From assembly GCA_949300615.1 (NCBI GenBank), contig CASGEW010000009.1, positions 1,460 through 58,636 of the forward strand: DNA of 57,177 nt, given 5' to 3'. The notes under the pieces were generated by a model. That model saw only the letters and a program-made list of their open reading frames with translations. It made no database searches and was not told where the DNA came from. Source of the stretch: an uncultured Bacteroidales bacterium. Lineage in GTDB: Bacteria > Bacteroidota > Bacteroidia > Bacteroidales > CHK158-818. The position numbers and the translations under genes are program-made. The stretch's first letter is position 1. Each line of letters starts with the position of its first letter. Of the stretch, positions 8,252 to 17,369 are shown one piece after another.

Positions 8252-8770
8252 ATGTTAAGTAAGAAAATCGAAGAAGCATTAAATGCCCAAATCAATGCAG
8301 AATTCTGGTCTGCATACCTTTATCTTTCCATGTCTGCCAACTTTGCGTCAATGGGTTATACCGGTTTCGCCAACTGGTTTGAAGTTCAATTCAAAGAAGA
8401 GCAAGACCACGCGATGATATTCATCAAATACATCCAATCGCGCGGAGGCAAAGTAACGCTCTCCCCCATTACGGAAGTCAAAAGCGCTTGGGAAACCCCG
8501 CTGGCGGCTTTCAACGACACATTGGAACATGAAAGAAAAGTTACCGCAATGATCAACAACCTCTATTCGTTGGCTACCGAAGAAAAAGATTATGCCACAC
8601 AAAGTATGTTGAAATGGTTCATCGACGAACAGGTAGAAGAAGAAGAAACTGCACAAGAAATCATCGACAATCTGAACATGATCAAAGACAACGGGTTCGG
8701 CCTTTACACGCTCAACAAAGAATTGGGCGCTCGTACCTATACACAGGCCTCACCCTTGGCTGCCGAATAA
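8252..8770 (+). CDS. ftnA: Bacterial non-heme ferritin
   Basis: This 172-residue four-helix-bundle ferritin is the subunit of the 24-mer cytosolic iron-storage shell that oxidises Fe(II). Ferroxidase ligands are visible: Glu17 in NAEFWSAY, Glu50 and His53 in EEQDHAM, Glu94 in HERKV, and the Glu-rich helix DEQVEEEETAQE with Gln/Glu ligands. Length and motifs match FtnA rather than heme-binding bacterioferritin, because the heme methionine is absent. It is a single-gene unit with its own -7 element and a strong terminator. Confidence 0.95.
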   Translation: MLSKKIEEALNAQINAEFWSAYLYLSMSANFASMGYTGFANWFEVQFKEEQDHAMIFIKYIQSRGGKVTLSPITEVKSAWETPLAAFNDTLEHERKVTAMINNLYSLATEEKDYATQSMLKWFIDEQVEEEETAQEIIDNLNMIKDNGFGLYTLNKELGARTYTQASPLAAE

Positions 8771-8790
8771 ACAAAATTCAGATAATCGCA

Positions 8791-8830
8791 AAAACCTGCA
8801 TGACCCGCTCATGCAGGTTTTTTTTATTTT
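8791..8830 (+). terminator. Rho-independent terminator of ftnA
   Basis: A 13-bp stem, AAAACCTGCATGA (8791-8803) paired with TCATGCAGGTTTT (8809-8821) around a 5-base loop, is followed by a run of T residues. It sits 20 bases after the ferritin stop. Confidence 0.9.
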
Positions 8831-8929
8831 CCCCTCTCCCCCGCAAGCCAAGCGAATTATTGCACAAACCGCCGCACATATAAAATATTTTTAATATATT
8901 AGCATCATGGTTGTAAACAAAGAACCTTC

Positions 8930-10372
8930 GTGGAAGAGAACGGCGTTAATTTAGCGAACAACTGGTTATATTATAGTTTCTACATCATCTATATCATAAC
9001 CATTCTGAGTACGGTGGTAGTTGTCATCTCCGAAAACCGGAATCCGGTAAAGACCATCGCATGGGTAGTCGTTTTGCTCTTTTTGCCGGTTATCGGCATC
9101 ATCTTTTATTTCTTCTTCGGGCAGGATTTCACCAAATACCGCATGATATCCCGCAAAAGTTTAAAAAAGCTCATCCAGCAATCAGAATATGCCGACCCCA
9201 CGGAACAGGAGAAAGAGCTACCAACCAGGGCCCTGCAACTGATACGCCTCAACTACACGACAAACAGTGCACCGTTCTATGCCAACAATGCCATCACGAT
9301 ATTCACCAACGGAAAAGAAAAATTCGACCGGTTAAAAAGCGAACTGTCGGCAGCCCAGAAATACATACACATACAATACTACATTTTTGAAAACGACAAG
9401 TTGGGCAACGAAATCTCCGACATCTTGATCGAGAAGGCACAAGCGGGTGTCGAGGTACGGCTCATCTACGACGACGTAGGATGCTGGCGGGTTGACAACG
9501 CCTTCTTTGAACGGCTTTCCCAGGCAGGCGTCATCGTCAGGCCCTTCATGAAGGTAACCTTTCCCCGGCTGGCCAACAAGATCAACTACCGCAACCACCG
9601 CAAGATTGTGGTGATAGACGGAAAAACCGGCTTTATGGGAGGCATGAACATCGCCGACCGTTACGTAGAAGGGCTTCCCTGGGGGAGTTGGAGAGACACC
9701 CATATCATGATAAAAGGGCCTGGCGTACACGGGTTACAATCCTCCTTTTCCGTAGATTGGTACTTTACAGAAAGGCAGCTCCTGTACCAAGAACAATACT
9801 ACCCGACGGTCGATCCCTGCGGCAAGGTAGGATTACAGATTGTAACGGCCGGGCCCATAGGTACTTGGAAAGAGATTGCTCTGGGCATCTTCCGGGCCAT
9901 TGCCAACGCACAAAAATACATCTATATACAAACACCCTATTTCTTGCCGACAGAAGGGCTCACAACAGCCCTGCAAATGGCGGCCTTGTCGAAAGTAGAC
10001 GTACGCATCATGCTGCCGGCACAGTCTGACTCGACCATACTCTACCGGGGAACCTGTTCCTACATCACCCCCATGCTCAAAGCCGGCGTAAAAGTATATT
10101 TTTACGAACCGGGATTCTTGCACGCAAAAGCCGTCGTCATAGACGATTACTTCTCAACCATCGGTTCCACGAACTTGGATTTCAGGAGTTTTGAACACAA
10201 CTTTGAAGTCAATGCCTTCATGTATAACGAAGAGTTGGCCATCGAGATAAAAAACATATTCCTCTCCGACCAGAAACAATGCCGCAGAATTACCTTGCGC
10301 ATCTGGAAACGTCGCCCTTGGCGACAAAAAGTAGCCGAATCCGTGGTCCGGCTGTTAAGCCCGTTGCTCTAA
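8930..10372 (+). CDS. cls: Cardiolipin synthase (two-PLD-domain type)
   Basis: This 480-residue inner-membrane enzyme condenses two phosphatidylglycerols (or PG plus another donor) to cardiolipin. Two N-terminal transmembrane helices (about residues 13-33 and 43-63) precede two phospholipase-D domains. Both HKD motifs are intact: H223-K225-D230 (HRKIVVID) and H398-K400-D405 (HAKAVVID). The start is a GTG; the nearer ATG at 8907 is in another frame and hits a stop quickly. It converges on the helicase gene, with 7 bases between the two stops and no visible terminator there. Confidence 0.93.
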   Translation: MEENGVNLANNWLYYSFYIIYIITILSTVVVVISENRNPVKTIAWVVVLLFLPVIGIIFYFFFGQDFTKYRMISRKSLKKLIQQSEYADPTEQEKELPTRALQLIRLNYTTNSAPFYANNAITIFTNGKEKFDRLKSELSAAQKYIHIQYYIFENDKLGNEISDILIEKAQAGVEVRLIYDDVGCWRVDNAFFERLSQAGVIVRPFMKVTFPRLANKINYRNHRKIVVIDGKTGFMGGMNIADRYVEGLPWGSWRDTHIMIKGPGVHGLQSSFSVDWYFTERQLLYQEQYYPTVDPCGKVGLQIVTAGPIGTWKEIALGIFRAIANAQKYIYIQTPYFLPTEGLTTALQMAALSKVDVRIMLPAQSDSTILYRGTCSYITPMLKAGVKVYFYEPGFLHAKAVVIDDYFSTIGSTNLDFRSFEHNFEVNAFMYNEELAIEIKNIFLSDQKQCRRITLRIWKRRPWRQKVAESVVRLLSPLL

Positions 10373-10379
10373 TTCCCCT

Positions 10380-11813
10380 TTACCATTCCTCTCTTTCGTC
10401 GTCGGGACGGAAATCATTCCCCACATTCATCAGGTACAGCCGACCGGTAGCCCGCGTCATGGCCGTATAAAGCCACCGATAAAAATCTTTGCCGACAGCC
10501 TCGGGGCTCAGCACCCCCATATCCACAAAAACATTCTTCCACTGCCCCCCCTGCGCCTTGTGGCAAGTAACCGCATAACCGTATTTTACTTGGAGCGCAT
10601 TAAAATAGGGATCTTTCTTGATCGCCCTCATCTTTTGTTGCTTGGTATGCAAATCGGCATAATCCTCATACACCGACAAGAACAGGCGTTGGTTCTGTTC
10701 CGTGCTAAGCGCCGGCGTATCGGCCGTCAACGTATCCAACAACACCTTCACGTCCATCTCCACCTCATAATCAGGGAAAAAGAGAGAGACATCCGCAAAG
10801 CGGAAACCATACATCTCAACTGTATTCGACACCCGGACCACCCGGGCAATATCGCCATTGGCCACAAAATCAATCTCTTTATATTGTTCGCTCCAAAAAT
10901 AGTTGTTCTTGGCTACCAACAACAAATCGCCCGCCGAAAGCTCCTCTTCCCGATAAAGGATACGGGAACGAATTCCCTGGTTGAACAGATTGGCCCTCTT
11001 GTTGGAACGGGTAATGACCACGGCCTCGTCCATCCCGTCGCGATCATACACCGAGGAGAGCAACTCGACCATATCCACTCCGCTGACATATTGAATGTCC
11101 TCATATCCCCGGGTACGGATTTTAGGTACCGGTATCGGCACCTGTTCCATATCGCGACGCAAACGAGTGGCATTATCCAGAATCCCCGAATCATTCTTTT
11201 GGCGGACCACCTGTTTCAACTCAAAAGAGAATACCGTCAACGCATACGTGGCCAGTTCTTCTTCCGACATGGCCCGGCTATCGGCCTGTCCGATCGGAGG
11301 CAACTGGGCCGTATCGCCGCAAAGGATCAATCGGCAATGCTCCCCCGAATAGACATACTCAATCAAATCGCTCAACAAGTTTCCAGAGCCGACGGTAACG
11401 GAATCTCCCGACAAGGTAGAGATCATCGAGGCTTCGTCCACAATGAACAACGTATTCTTGTGCAGGTTCGGAGCCACTTGAAACCCTTCGTAATCGGCCG
11501 TAAACATCTTCTGCCGGTATATAACCTTATGTACCGTAAAGGCCGCATGTGCGGCATACAGCCCAAACACCTTGGCCGCCCTCCCGGTAGGAGCCAACAA
11601 AATCGTTTTATAACCCAATTCCTCCAAGGCCTTAACCAGACATCCTATCACAGAAGTTTTTCCCGTACCTGCATAGCCTTTCAGCAAGAACAACGAGTCG
11701 TCCCCCCCCTCCAAGACAAAAGAGGAGAGTTGCTCCATCAAAGAGCGCTGCTCCTGAGTAGGTTCGTAATCAAGAAATTTTTTTATTCTATCAGACAATA
11801 AATGCGTCACCAT
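10380..11813 (-). CDS. RecD-like ATP-dependent helicase (SF1B)
   Basis: This 477-residue cytosolic helicase has Walker A GYAGTGKT at 46-53, Walker B IVDEAS, motif III GDTAQLPPIG, a VVRQ motif IV region, and the C-terminal VTCHKAQGGQW / YTAMTRA motifs V-VI of UvrD_C_2. It has the RecD2/Pif1-like core but no long N-terminal RecD2 extension, matching the short AAA_30 helicases common in Bacteroidetes. It probably unwinds 5'-3' in repair or recombination; no RecB or RecC partner lies nearby. It is transcribed away from the 12003 gene and towards cls. Confidence 0.88.
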   Translation of the reverse strand: MVTHLLSDRIKKFLDYEPTQEQRSLMEQLSSFVLEGGDDSLFLLKGYAGTGKTSVIGCLVKALEELGYKTILLAPTGRAAKVFGLYAAHAAFTVHKVIYRQKMFTADYEGFQVAPNLHKNTLFIVDEASMISTLSGDSVTVGSGNLLSDLIEYVYSGEHCRLILCGDTAQLPPIGQADSRAMSEEELATYALTVFSFELKQVVRQKNDSGILDNATRLRRDMEQVPIPVPKIRTRGYEDIQYVSGVDMVELLSSVYDRDGMDEAVVITRSNKRANLFNQGIRSRILYREEELSAGDLLLVAKNNYFWSEQYKEIDFVANGDIARVVRVSNTVEMYGFRFADVSLFFPDYEVEMDVKVLLDTLTADTPALSTEQNQRLFLSVYEDYADLHTKQQKMRAIKKDPYFNALQVKYGYAVTCHKAQGGQWKNVFVDMGVLSPEAVGKDFYRWLYTAMTRATGRLYLMNVGNDFRPDDEREEW

Positions 11814-11920
11814 ATACCATAAAATTATAGCAATTTGCCGACACGAGCGAGAAACCCTGCCTCATGTCTAAAAATACAAGCTATCAGTTGACATAACCAT
11901 GTTGAAAAAGGCTGTTTCTA

Positions 11921-11952
11921 TTTGCCTCTGCACATCCCTTTTCTTATCTTTG
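11921..11952 (+). promoter_or_regulatory. Promoter of the 12003 gene
   Basis: TTTG at 11921-11924, a 20-base spacer and TATCTTTG at 11945-11952 fit the Bacteroidetes consensus perfectly. The sequence from GTTGAAAA through ATTTGCCTCT to TTTGTA closely resembles the rsmD promoter 1.7 kb downstream. Confidence 0.75.
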
Positions 11953-12002
11953 TAAGATAAAAACAAAGACGAAATATATAAAATTTCCGGTATATTCCCG
12001 TT

Positions 12003-12671
12003 ATGAGAGCTCTATTTAATTTACTATTGTTAATTGCCATCGGTACACTTGCCTATTTATGTGTCACCAGCATTATCAGTCCCATCCATTTCAATAAAGG
12101 GAAAGAGATGCGGGAAGCTATGGTAATCAAACAATTAGAGAATATCCGAAAAGCTGAGATCGTCTTTCGCAACCGTTTCGGCCACTACACGGCCAACGCA
12201 GACTCGCTGATCCAGTTCATTAAATACGGCAAATTGCCGGTTATCGAGAAACAAGGTTTTTTAAACGAAGAGCAATTAAGAAGCGGATTGACCGAAAAAA
12301 AGGCGATGAAAATCATCAACAGCGGCAACCTGTCTGAAATAAAAAAGTACAACCTGGAACATTTTAGGCGCGACACAGCCTATGTAAACATCACCGACAG
12401 CCTCTTCGACAAGGGCTTCTCGGCCGATTCCCTGTTAATCGTCCCGGGGACTGACAAAATGTTCGAACTGGAAACCGGAGAGATCATTACCGCTTCGGGA
12501 TACCCCGTAAAGCTGTTTGAAGCCCGGACGCCCTATGAGGTTTATCTGGACGGGCTGGACAAACAGAGCATCGTCAACCTGCGTGACATTGCCGAAAAAA
12601 GAGGGAAATATCCGGGTCTGAAAGTAGGATCCGTAGTAGAGATAAACAACAACGCCGGAAACTGGGAATAA
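12003..12671 (+). CDS. Membrane-anchored protein of unknown function
   Basis: The 222-residue protein opens with one hydrophobic helix (MRALFNLLLLIAIGTLAYL) that probably anchors it in the inner membrane with the bulk outside. The next region, with KQLENIRKAEIVFRNRFGHYTAN, resembles the start of pilin-like or substrate-carrier helices. The rest is soluble alpha/beta. I recognise no catalytic motif. It is first in a run 12003-17292 whose next gene starts 8 bases later (DUF3822), so it is likely cotranscribed with that gene. It looks like a conserved Bacteroidetes protein without assigned role. Confidence 0.7.
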   Translation: MRALFNLLLLIAIGTLAYLCVTSIISPIHFNKGKEMREAMVIKQLENIRKAEIVFRNRFGHYTANADSLIQFIKYGKLPVIEKQGFLNEEQLRSGLTEKKAMKIINSGNLSEIKKYNLEHFRRDTAYVNITDSLFDKGFSADSLLIVPGTDKMFELETGEIITASGYPVKLFEARTPYEVYLDGLDKQSIVNLRDIAEKRGKYPGLKVGSVVEINNNAGNWE

Positions 12672-12679
12672 CTTATCGC

Positions 12680-13507
12680 ATGAACCTTTCACAACACCAC
12701 ACCATCAACCTGGACAAGACCGAAAAATACATCCTGTCCTTACGTCTTTCGCCCGCAAGTCTTGAATTTTCCCTACATGACCCGCTGGCCGACGGTTCGT
12801 TCTATTTCCAACACGAATCGTTTTCCGGAAACGAAAGCTACTTACAACAATTAGAAAAAAGTATCTACGAAAACGATTTCCTACTAAAAGAGTACCGAAA
12901 AACCTACATCATCTTTTCGACCGACCGCTTTACACTAATTCCTGCCACATTTGCCGAGGGAGAAAGGACTCGGGCTTATTACGATTTCTGTTTAGAAAAG
13001 AGAGACGAAACGTTGCAATCGAACAAACTCATCCGCAACAGTTGTTACAACCTTTTCGGTACAGACCCGGATGTTTCGGCCTTCTTCCAACGTACGTTTT
13101 ACGCTCCGGTATTCATCCACCACATCAGTCCATTGTGCGAATATTTCCATAACAAAAGCCGGTTCGGAAATTTCTCCAAGATGTACGTACAGATACAACC
13201 TGAGTTTATCGACATCCTTGCCTTCAACCAGCAAGGGCTCATTTTTGTACAGACATATCCCTACCACCACGCCAACGATGCCGTCTATTTTATTCTGAAT
13301 GCCTGGAAACAATTAGACCTCGACCAACAAAAAGACGAGCTGCAAATAACGGGAACCGCCCATACACGAAAAGAGATTGTCGATATACTCAAAAAATACG
13401 TCATAAACGTTGTCCCGGTCATTTTTCCCCCTCGCGTTTACGAGCTGGGCAAAGATACCATACAGGCTCCCTTTGACCTGATTGCCTTGACCTTATGCGA
13501 ACTATAA
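12680..13507 (+). CDS. DUF3822 family protein
   Basis: This 275-residue cytosolic protein resembles DUF3822, a Bacteroidetes family with an ASKHA (actin/hexokinase-like) type fold that is usually encoded immediately before rsmD, as here. It opens with LSLRLSPASLEFSLHD and contains the typical YVQIQPEFIDILAFNQQGLIFVQTY core. No ATP-binding or catalytic signature is obvious. The genomic link with an rRNA methyltransferase is the main clue to role and remains inference. Confidence 0.75.
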   Translation: MNLSQHHTINLDKTEKYILSLRLSPASLEFSLHDPLADGSFYFQHESFSGNESYLQQLEKSIYENDFLLKEYRKTYIIFSTDRFTLIPATFAEGERTRAYYDFCLEKRDETLQSNKLIRNSCYNLFGTDPDVSAFFQRTFYAPVFIHHISPLCEYFHNKSRFGNFSKMYVQIQPEFIDILAFNQQGLIFVQTYPYHHANDAVYFILNAWKQLDLDQQKDELQITGTAHTRKEIVDILKKYVINVVPVIFPPRVYELGKDTIQAPFDLIALTLCEL

Positions 13508-13634
13508 GGTCCAAAAGAGAAATCCAGGCAAAAGAGAAAAAAGCACGAGGCATTTAAAAAGAAAACTATATTCCTTATATTTGTAGCATATAGGACGCGG
13601 CTCGGTATAGCCAAATTTGAAAACGTTGTTTTCA

Positions 13635-13666
13635 TTTGCCTCTACTCTCGCCTTTCACTATATTTG
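13635..13666 (+). promoter_or_regulatory. Promoter of rsmD-thyA-folA
   Basis: TTTG at 13635-13638, a 20-base spacer and TATATTTG at 13659-13666 form a full consensus promoter, with transcription expected near 13673. It lies inside a longer upstream reading frame, which supports the later ATG of rsmD. A second TATATTTG at 13576-13583 lacks a clear -33 partner. Confidence 0.7.
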
Positions 13667-13694
13667 TACACCAAACAACAGCGTACGAACTATC

Positions 13695-14282
13695 ATGCGA
13701 ATCATCAGCGGGAAATACGGCCGACGGCGTTTTGAAGTGCCTCGCAACATAAAAGCGCGGCCAACAACCGATTTTGCCCGAGAAAACTTGTTCAACGTCC
13801 TTTCCAACCGGCTTGATTTTGAAGGGATGGAAGCACTCGACCTTTTCTCCGGAACAGGAGCCGTCAGTTTCGAGCTGGCTTCGCGCGGATGCAGCAAGGT
13901 AGTATCGGTAGAAATCTATTCCTTTCAATACACTTTTATCAAAAAAGTCATCCACGAACTGAAAGCAGACGAAATCATCGCCATCAAAGGCGACGTATTC
14001 AAATACATCGCCGCCAGCCGGGAACAATTCGATTTTATTTTTGCCGATCCGCCCTATGCCCTGCCCGAGATGGAAAAACTTCCGCGCCTGATTTTGACCT
14101 CAACGTTGTTGCGCCCCGGCGGGACATTCGTCTTGGAACACTCCAAAGAGAACGATTTCTCGACCGATCCGCATTTCGAGCAAATGCGAAATTACGGAAG
14201 CGTCCATTTCAGTATCTTCCGACAAGGAGAAGAAAAGCCCCTCTCCAACGAAGGACCCAAACCAAAAACAACCTCTCTATGA
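13695..14282 (+). CDS. rsmD: 16S rRNA (guanine966-N2)-methyltransferase
   Basis: This 195-residue SAM-dependent enzyme methylates G966 of 16S rRNA during 30S assembly. The SAM-binding DLFSGTG motif is at residues 49-55 and the catalytic DPPY motif at 118-121. It begins [16 protein letters not shown], the conserved family start. An in-frame ATG 78 bases upstream would place the promoter inside the coding region and was rejected. The stop overlaps the thyA start by ATGA, indicating translational coupling. Confidence 0.93.
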   Translation: MRIISGKYGRRRFEVPRNIKARPTTDFARENLFNVLSNRLDFEGMEALDLFSGTGAVSFELASRGCSKVVSVEIYSFQYTFIKKVIHELKADEIIAIKGDVFKYIAASREQFDFIFADPPYALPEMEKLPRLILTSTLLRPGGTFVLEHSKENDFSTDPHFEQMRNYGSVHFSIFRQGEEKPLSNEGPKPKTTSL

Positions 14283-15073
14283 AACAATATTTAGACCTGT
14301 TACAACGTGTCTTAACCGAAGGCACTCAGAAAGAAGACCGTACCGGTACCGGCACCATCAGTATTTTCGGACACCAAATGCGATTCAACCTTGATGACGG
14401 ATTTCCGGTATTGACAACCAAAAAACTACACCTGAAATCCATCATCTACGAACTATTGTGGTTTCTCAAAGGCGATACCAACGTCCACTACCTGCAAGAA
14501 AACGGCGTCAGGATATGGAACGAATGGGCCGATGCCGACGGCAACTTAGGACACATTTACGGTTACCAATGGCGTTCGTGGCCCGATTACAACGGCGGGC
14601 ACATCGATCAGATCAAAGAAGCCGTAGAAACCATCCGCAACCATCCCGAGTCCCGCCGCATCATCGTCAGCTCCTGGAACGTAGCCGACCTGCCCAACAT
14701 GAGCCTGCCACCGTGCCACACCTTCTTCCAGTTTTACGTGGCCGACGGGCGGTTAAGTCTGCAACTCTACCAACGAAGCGCCGACATTTTCTTAGGCGTT
14801 CCGTTCAACATCGCCTCCTACGCCCTGCTGCTGCAAATGATGGCACAAGTTACCGGGTTAAAAGCCGGCGACTTTATCCACACCTTAGGCGACGCACACA
14901 TTTACCTGAACCACCTGGAACAGGTAAAATTACAACTCACCCGGGAGCCCCGACCATTGCCCCGTATGGAAATCAATCCAGCGGTTCACAACATTTTCGA
15001 CTTTACATTCGACGATTTCAACCTGACCGGATACGACCCTCATCCCCATATAAAAGGAGTCGTTTCCGTATAA
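14279..15073 (+). CDS. thyA: Thymidylate synthase
   Basis: This 264-residue cytosolic enzyme makes dTMP from dUMP using methylenetetrahydrofolate, releasing dihydrofolate. Catalytic Cys146 is in [10 protein letters not shown]. The N-terminal DRTGTGT loop, the [10 protein letters not shown] dUMP-binding arginines and the [10 protein letters not shown] region are all present. Length is the E. coli type. It overlaps rsmD by 4 bases, and folA follows 14 bases later, so the product dihydrofolate is reduced by the next gene's enzyme. Confidence 0.97.
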   Translation: MKQYLDLLQRVLTEGTQKEDRTGTGTISIFGHQMRFNLDDGFPVLTTKKLHLKSIIYELLWFLKGDTNVHYLQENGVRIWNEWADADGNLGHIYGYQWRSWPDYNGGHIDQIKEAVETIRNHPESRRIIVSSWNVADLPNMSLPPCHTFFQFYVADGRLSLQLYQRSADIFLGVPFNIASYALLLQMMAQVTGLKAGDFIHTLGDAHIYLNHLEQVKLQLTREPRPLPRMEINPAVHNIFDFTFDDFNLTGYDPHPHIKGVVSV

Positions 15074-15087
15074 TAAAACAAGAAAAA

Positions 15088-15582
15088 ATGCCAACCATAT
15101 CCATCATCGCGGCCGTAGCCGAGAACCAGGCCATCGGGAAAGAGAACAAGTTGCTGTGCCACCTGCCCGCAGACCTGAAAAGATTCAAAGCCTTAACTAC
15201 CGGACACACCGTCGTTATGGGTCGGCGCACCTTTGAATCATTACCCAACGGAGCCCTTCCCAACCGCGACAACATTGTCATCACCACCACCGGGAAAGAA
15301 CAAGAGGGTATCAAAATATGCCGTTCGATACCAGAGGCATTAGAAAGTGTAAAAAAAGAAGAGTCCGAAATTTTCATCATCGGAGGAGCATCGGTTTACC
15401 AAGCATTCCTCCCGTTGGCCGACAAGTTGTACCTGACACATATACACCACACGTTTGCCGATGCCGACACCTTCTTCCCGGAGATTCATCCGGAAAAGTG
15501 GGAAATTACACAAACGGAACACCATCACCCGGACGAACGACACCCATACGCATACTCCTTTACCGATTATATCCGTAAATAA
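15088..15582 (+). CDS. folA: Dihydrofolate reductase
   Basis: This 164-residue NADPH-dependent enzyme regenerates tetrahydrofolate from the dihydrofolate released by ThyA. Markers are ISIIAAVAENQAIGKENKLLCHLPADLKRFK (active-site loop with the substrate-binding acidic/Leu region), VVMGRRTFESLP and IIGGASVYQAFL. The start ATG lies 14 bases after thyA. The pairing is a classic thyA-folA unit and a predicted trimethoprim target. Confidence 0.95.
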   Translation: MPTISIIAAVAENQAIGKENKLLCHLPADLKRFKALTTGHTVVMGRRTFESLPNGALPNRDNIVITTTGKEQEGIKICRSIPEALESVKKEESEIFIIGGASVYQAFLPLADKLYLTHIHHTFADADTFFPEIHPEKWEITQTEHHHPDERHPYAYSFTDYIRK

Positions 15583-15603
15583 AACAAACATTCAGATAAA
15601 TAT

Positions 15604-17292
15604 ATGAACCATTCAAAGAAAAATATTTTTTTGCTATTTCTTGCTGCAATCTCCCTATCAGCCTGTAACAATAATAAAATTACCTTACCGGGTCTGTTGG
15701 ACGAAATGGTTTCGTACGACGAATCGGCCCGTTATCCTGCCCAACCCTACGCTGTCGGGATGGAGAGCAGCCACAAAAAAGCCGATACATCGATAATGTC
15801 TGGCGGAGACTATGAATTTACCCCTAACGACAAAGCATATTACCTCCGGCTGGATACCATAGCCGGTCGTATCGAAAAGGTGTTGTTTGATCAATCCGGC
15901 CCCGGCGTCATTACCCGTTTTTCGGCATCCACCCCTCAAAAAAGCGGCATCCTGCGGTTTTATTTCGACAACCAAACGGAGCCTACCTGGGAAATACCAT
16001 CTTTCGATTTCAGCCAGATGGGTATTTCTGACACCGGAATCCTATACCGAACACATCCCGAGACATCGAAAAACGGAGGATACGGCAGTACCCTATTATT
16101 GCCTATACCCTACCAGGAAAGATGCCTGATTACCTACGAAGAAGAAAACGATACGGCTGATATCCCAAGGTTCTACCAAATCAATTTTCGGGAATATCCG
16201 GAAAATACCCGGATAGAAAGTCTCTCAGCCAACTCTCTTCAAAAATACTCCGAAAAAATAAAACAAACAGAAACCATGCTGTCCAATCCACCCGTATGTA
16301 ACGGAGCATCTCACATTGTAGAGGATGAAATCATCCCACATCAATGGAAAGACTCTATCGCCCAACATCCGGAAGCCGAAGGGAAATATTTCTCTTTCCG
16401 ATACGGCATCCAGGCCGACAAAGGAGGAGGATGCATCCGCCAACTACGAATCAAAGTCTCTACTTCTAATCCGAACGATTATGCCCAAACCATGCGGGGA
16501 TTAATTCTAAAAATACACTTCGACGAGAAAAAAACGGTCCATGTACCGCTAAGCGATTTCTCCGGAGGGGGAGCATTATCTGCCCCCGTCAACAATTGGT
16601 ACCTGCAATCCGACGGAAAAGGAGAGGTTACAAGCCGCTGGGTCATGCCTTTTCAGAGGAACTGCGAATTCGAGATTGTCAACGAGAGCCACGCTCCTGC
16701 CAACGTAAAACTTGAAATCATATCCGACAACTGGAAATGGGACGAACGTTCTCTCTATTTCCACACATCTTGGAAACAATCCCGAAATTTTCCGCTGGTT
16801 TCAGACTGCAACGACAATGAAGCCGATGTCTGGACTGTCGGATTTATCTGGGGAAACGGCATTTACAAAGGAGATCAGATATCGGTGTACAACCATACCC
16901 GGCAATGGTATGGCGACGGAAATGAGATTACAGTCATTAACTTTGTACAAGAACCGCCTGAACAAGGGGTAGGTATCGAAGACTATTACAATACCTCCTC
17001 CGGTCCGGTGGCCCCTTTCCAGACACCATTCGGTGGAGCCATCTCTTCGGATGCTGGAAATCCGCACGGGTACAGTACCTTCCTACGAACCCGTAACCTG
17101 GACAATACACCCTTCTCCAACCGCTTCCTTTTATTGTTTGAAATGCTGGGGAAAGAAAAAGGCACGATTGATTGTGCATCGACCATCTACTGGTATGGAG
17201 ACAGCAAAGCCGATATCGTCGGCAGCAACACCATAGAAGAAGAGGCCAACACTTTACTAATACCAGACTCCAAACAAACTCCCGCTCCTTAA
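15604..17292 (+). CDS. DUF2961 (glycoside hydrolase family 172-like) lipoprotein
   Basis: The 562-residue protein has a lipoprotein signal (LAAISLSAC, Cys21) and is therefore envelope-anchored. The body is of DUF2961 type. The C-terminal part has the family motifs WYGDGNE (435-441) and GVGIEDYYNTSSGP (about 455-468), with the GIED glutamate a likely catalytic residue. GH172 members act on fructofuranosides or D-arabinofuranosides, with a double jelly-roll fold and trimer assembly. The start is 21 bases after folA, so transcription from the folate operon is possible. A fructokinase-like gene faces it. The acidic motif is less canonical than in characterised enzymes, so substrate is open. Confidence 0.78.
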   Translation: MNHSKKNIFLLFLAAISLSACNNNKITLPGLLDEMVSYDESARYPAQPYAVGMESSHKKADTSIMSGGDYEFTPNDKAYYLRLDTIAGRIEKVLFDQSGPGVITRFSASTPQKSGILRFYFDNQTEPTWEIPSFDFSQMGISDTGILYRTHPETSKNGGYGSTLLLPIPYQERCLITYEEENDTADIPRFYQINFREYPENTRIESLSANSLQKYSEKIKQTETMLSNPPVCNGASHIVEDEIIPHQWKDSIAQHPEAEGKYFSFRYGIQADKGGGCIRQLRIKVSTSNPNDYAQTMRGLILKIHFDEKKTVHVPLSDFSGGGALSAPVNNWYLQSDGKGEVTSRWVMPFQRNCEFEIVNESHAPANVKLEIISDNWKWDERSLYFHTSWKQSRNFPLVSDCNDNEADVWTVGFIWGNGIYKGDQISVYNHTRQWYGDGNEITVINFVQEPPEQGVGIEDYYNTSSGPVAPFQTPFGGAISSDAGNPHGYSTFLRTRNLDNTPFSNRFLLLFEMLGKEKGTIDCASTIYWYGDSKADIVGSNTIEEEANTLLIPDSKQTPAP

Positions 17293-17302
17293 ATACAACA
17301 AT

Positions 17303-17352
17303 AAAAAAGGAGGACGCTATCTCAATATTAGAAATAACGTCCTCTTTTTTTA
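17303..17352 (+). terminator. Terminator between the GH172 and sugar-kinase genes
   Basis: The stem GAGGACG (17310-17316) / CGTCCTC (17338-17344) is extended by flanking A and T runs. Because A-rich and T-rich runs flank both sides, it can serve both converging genes. Confidence 0.8.
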
Positions 17353-17369
17353 TTTGTCTCCTTTAACTT

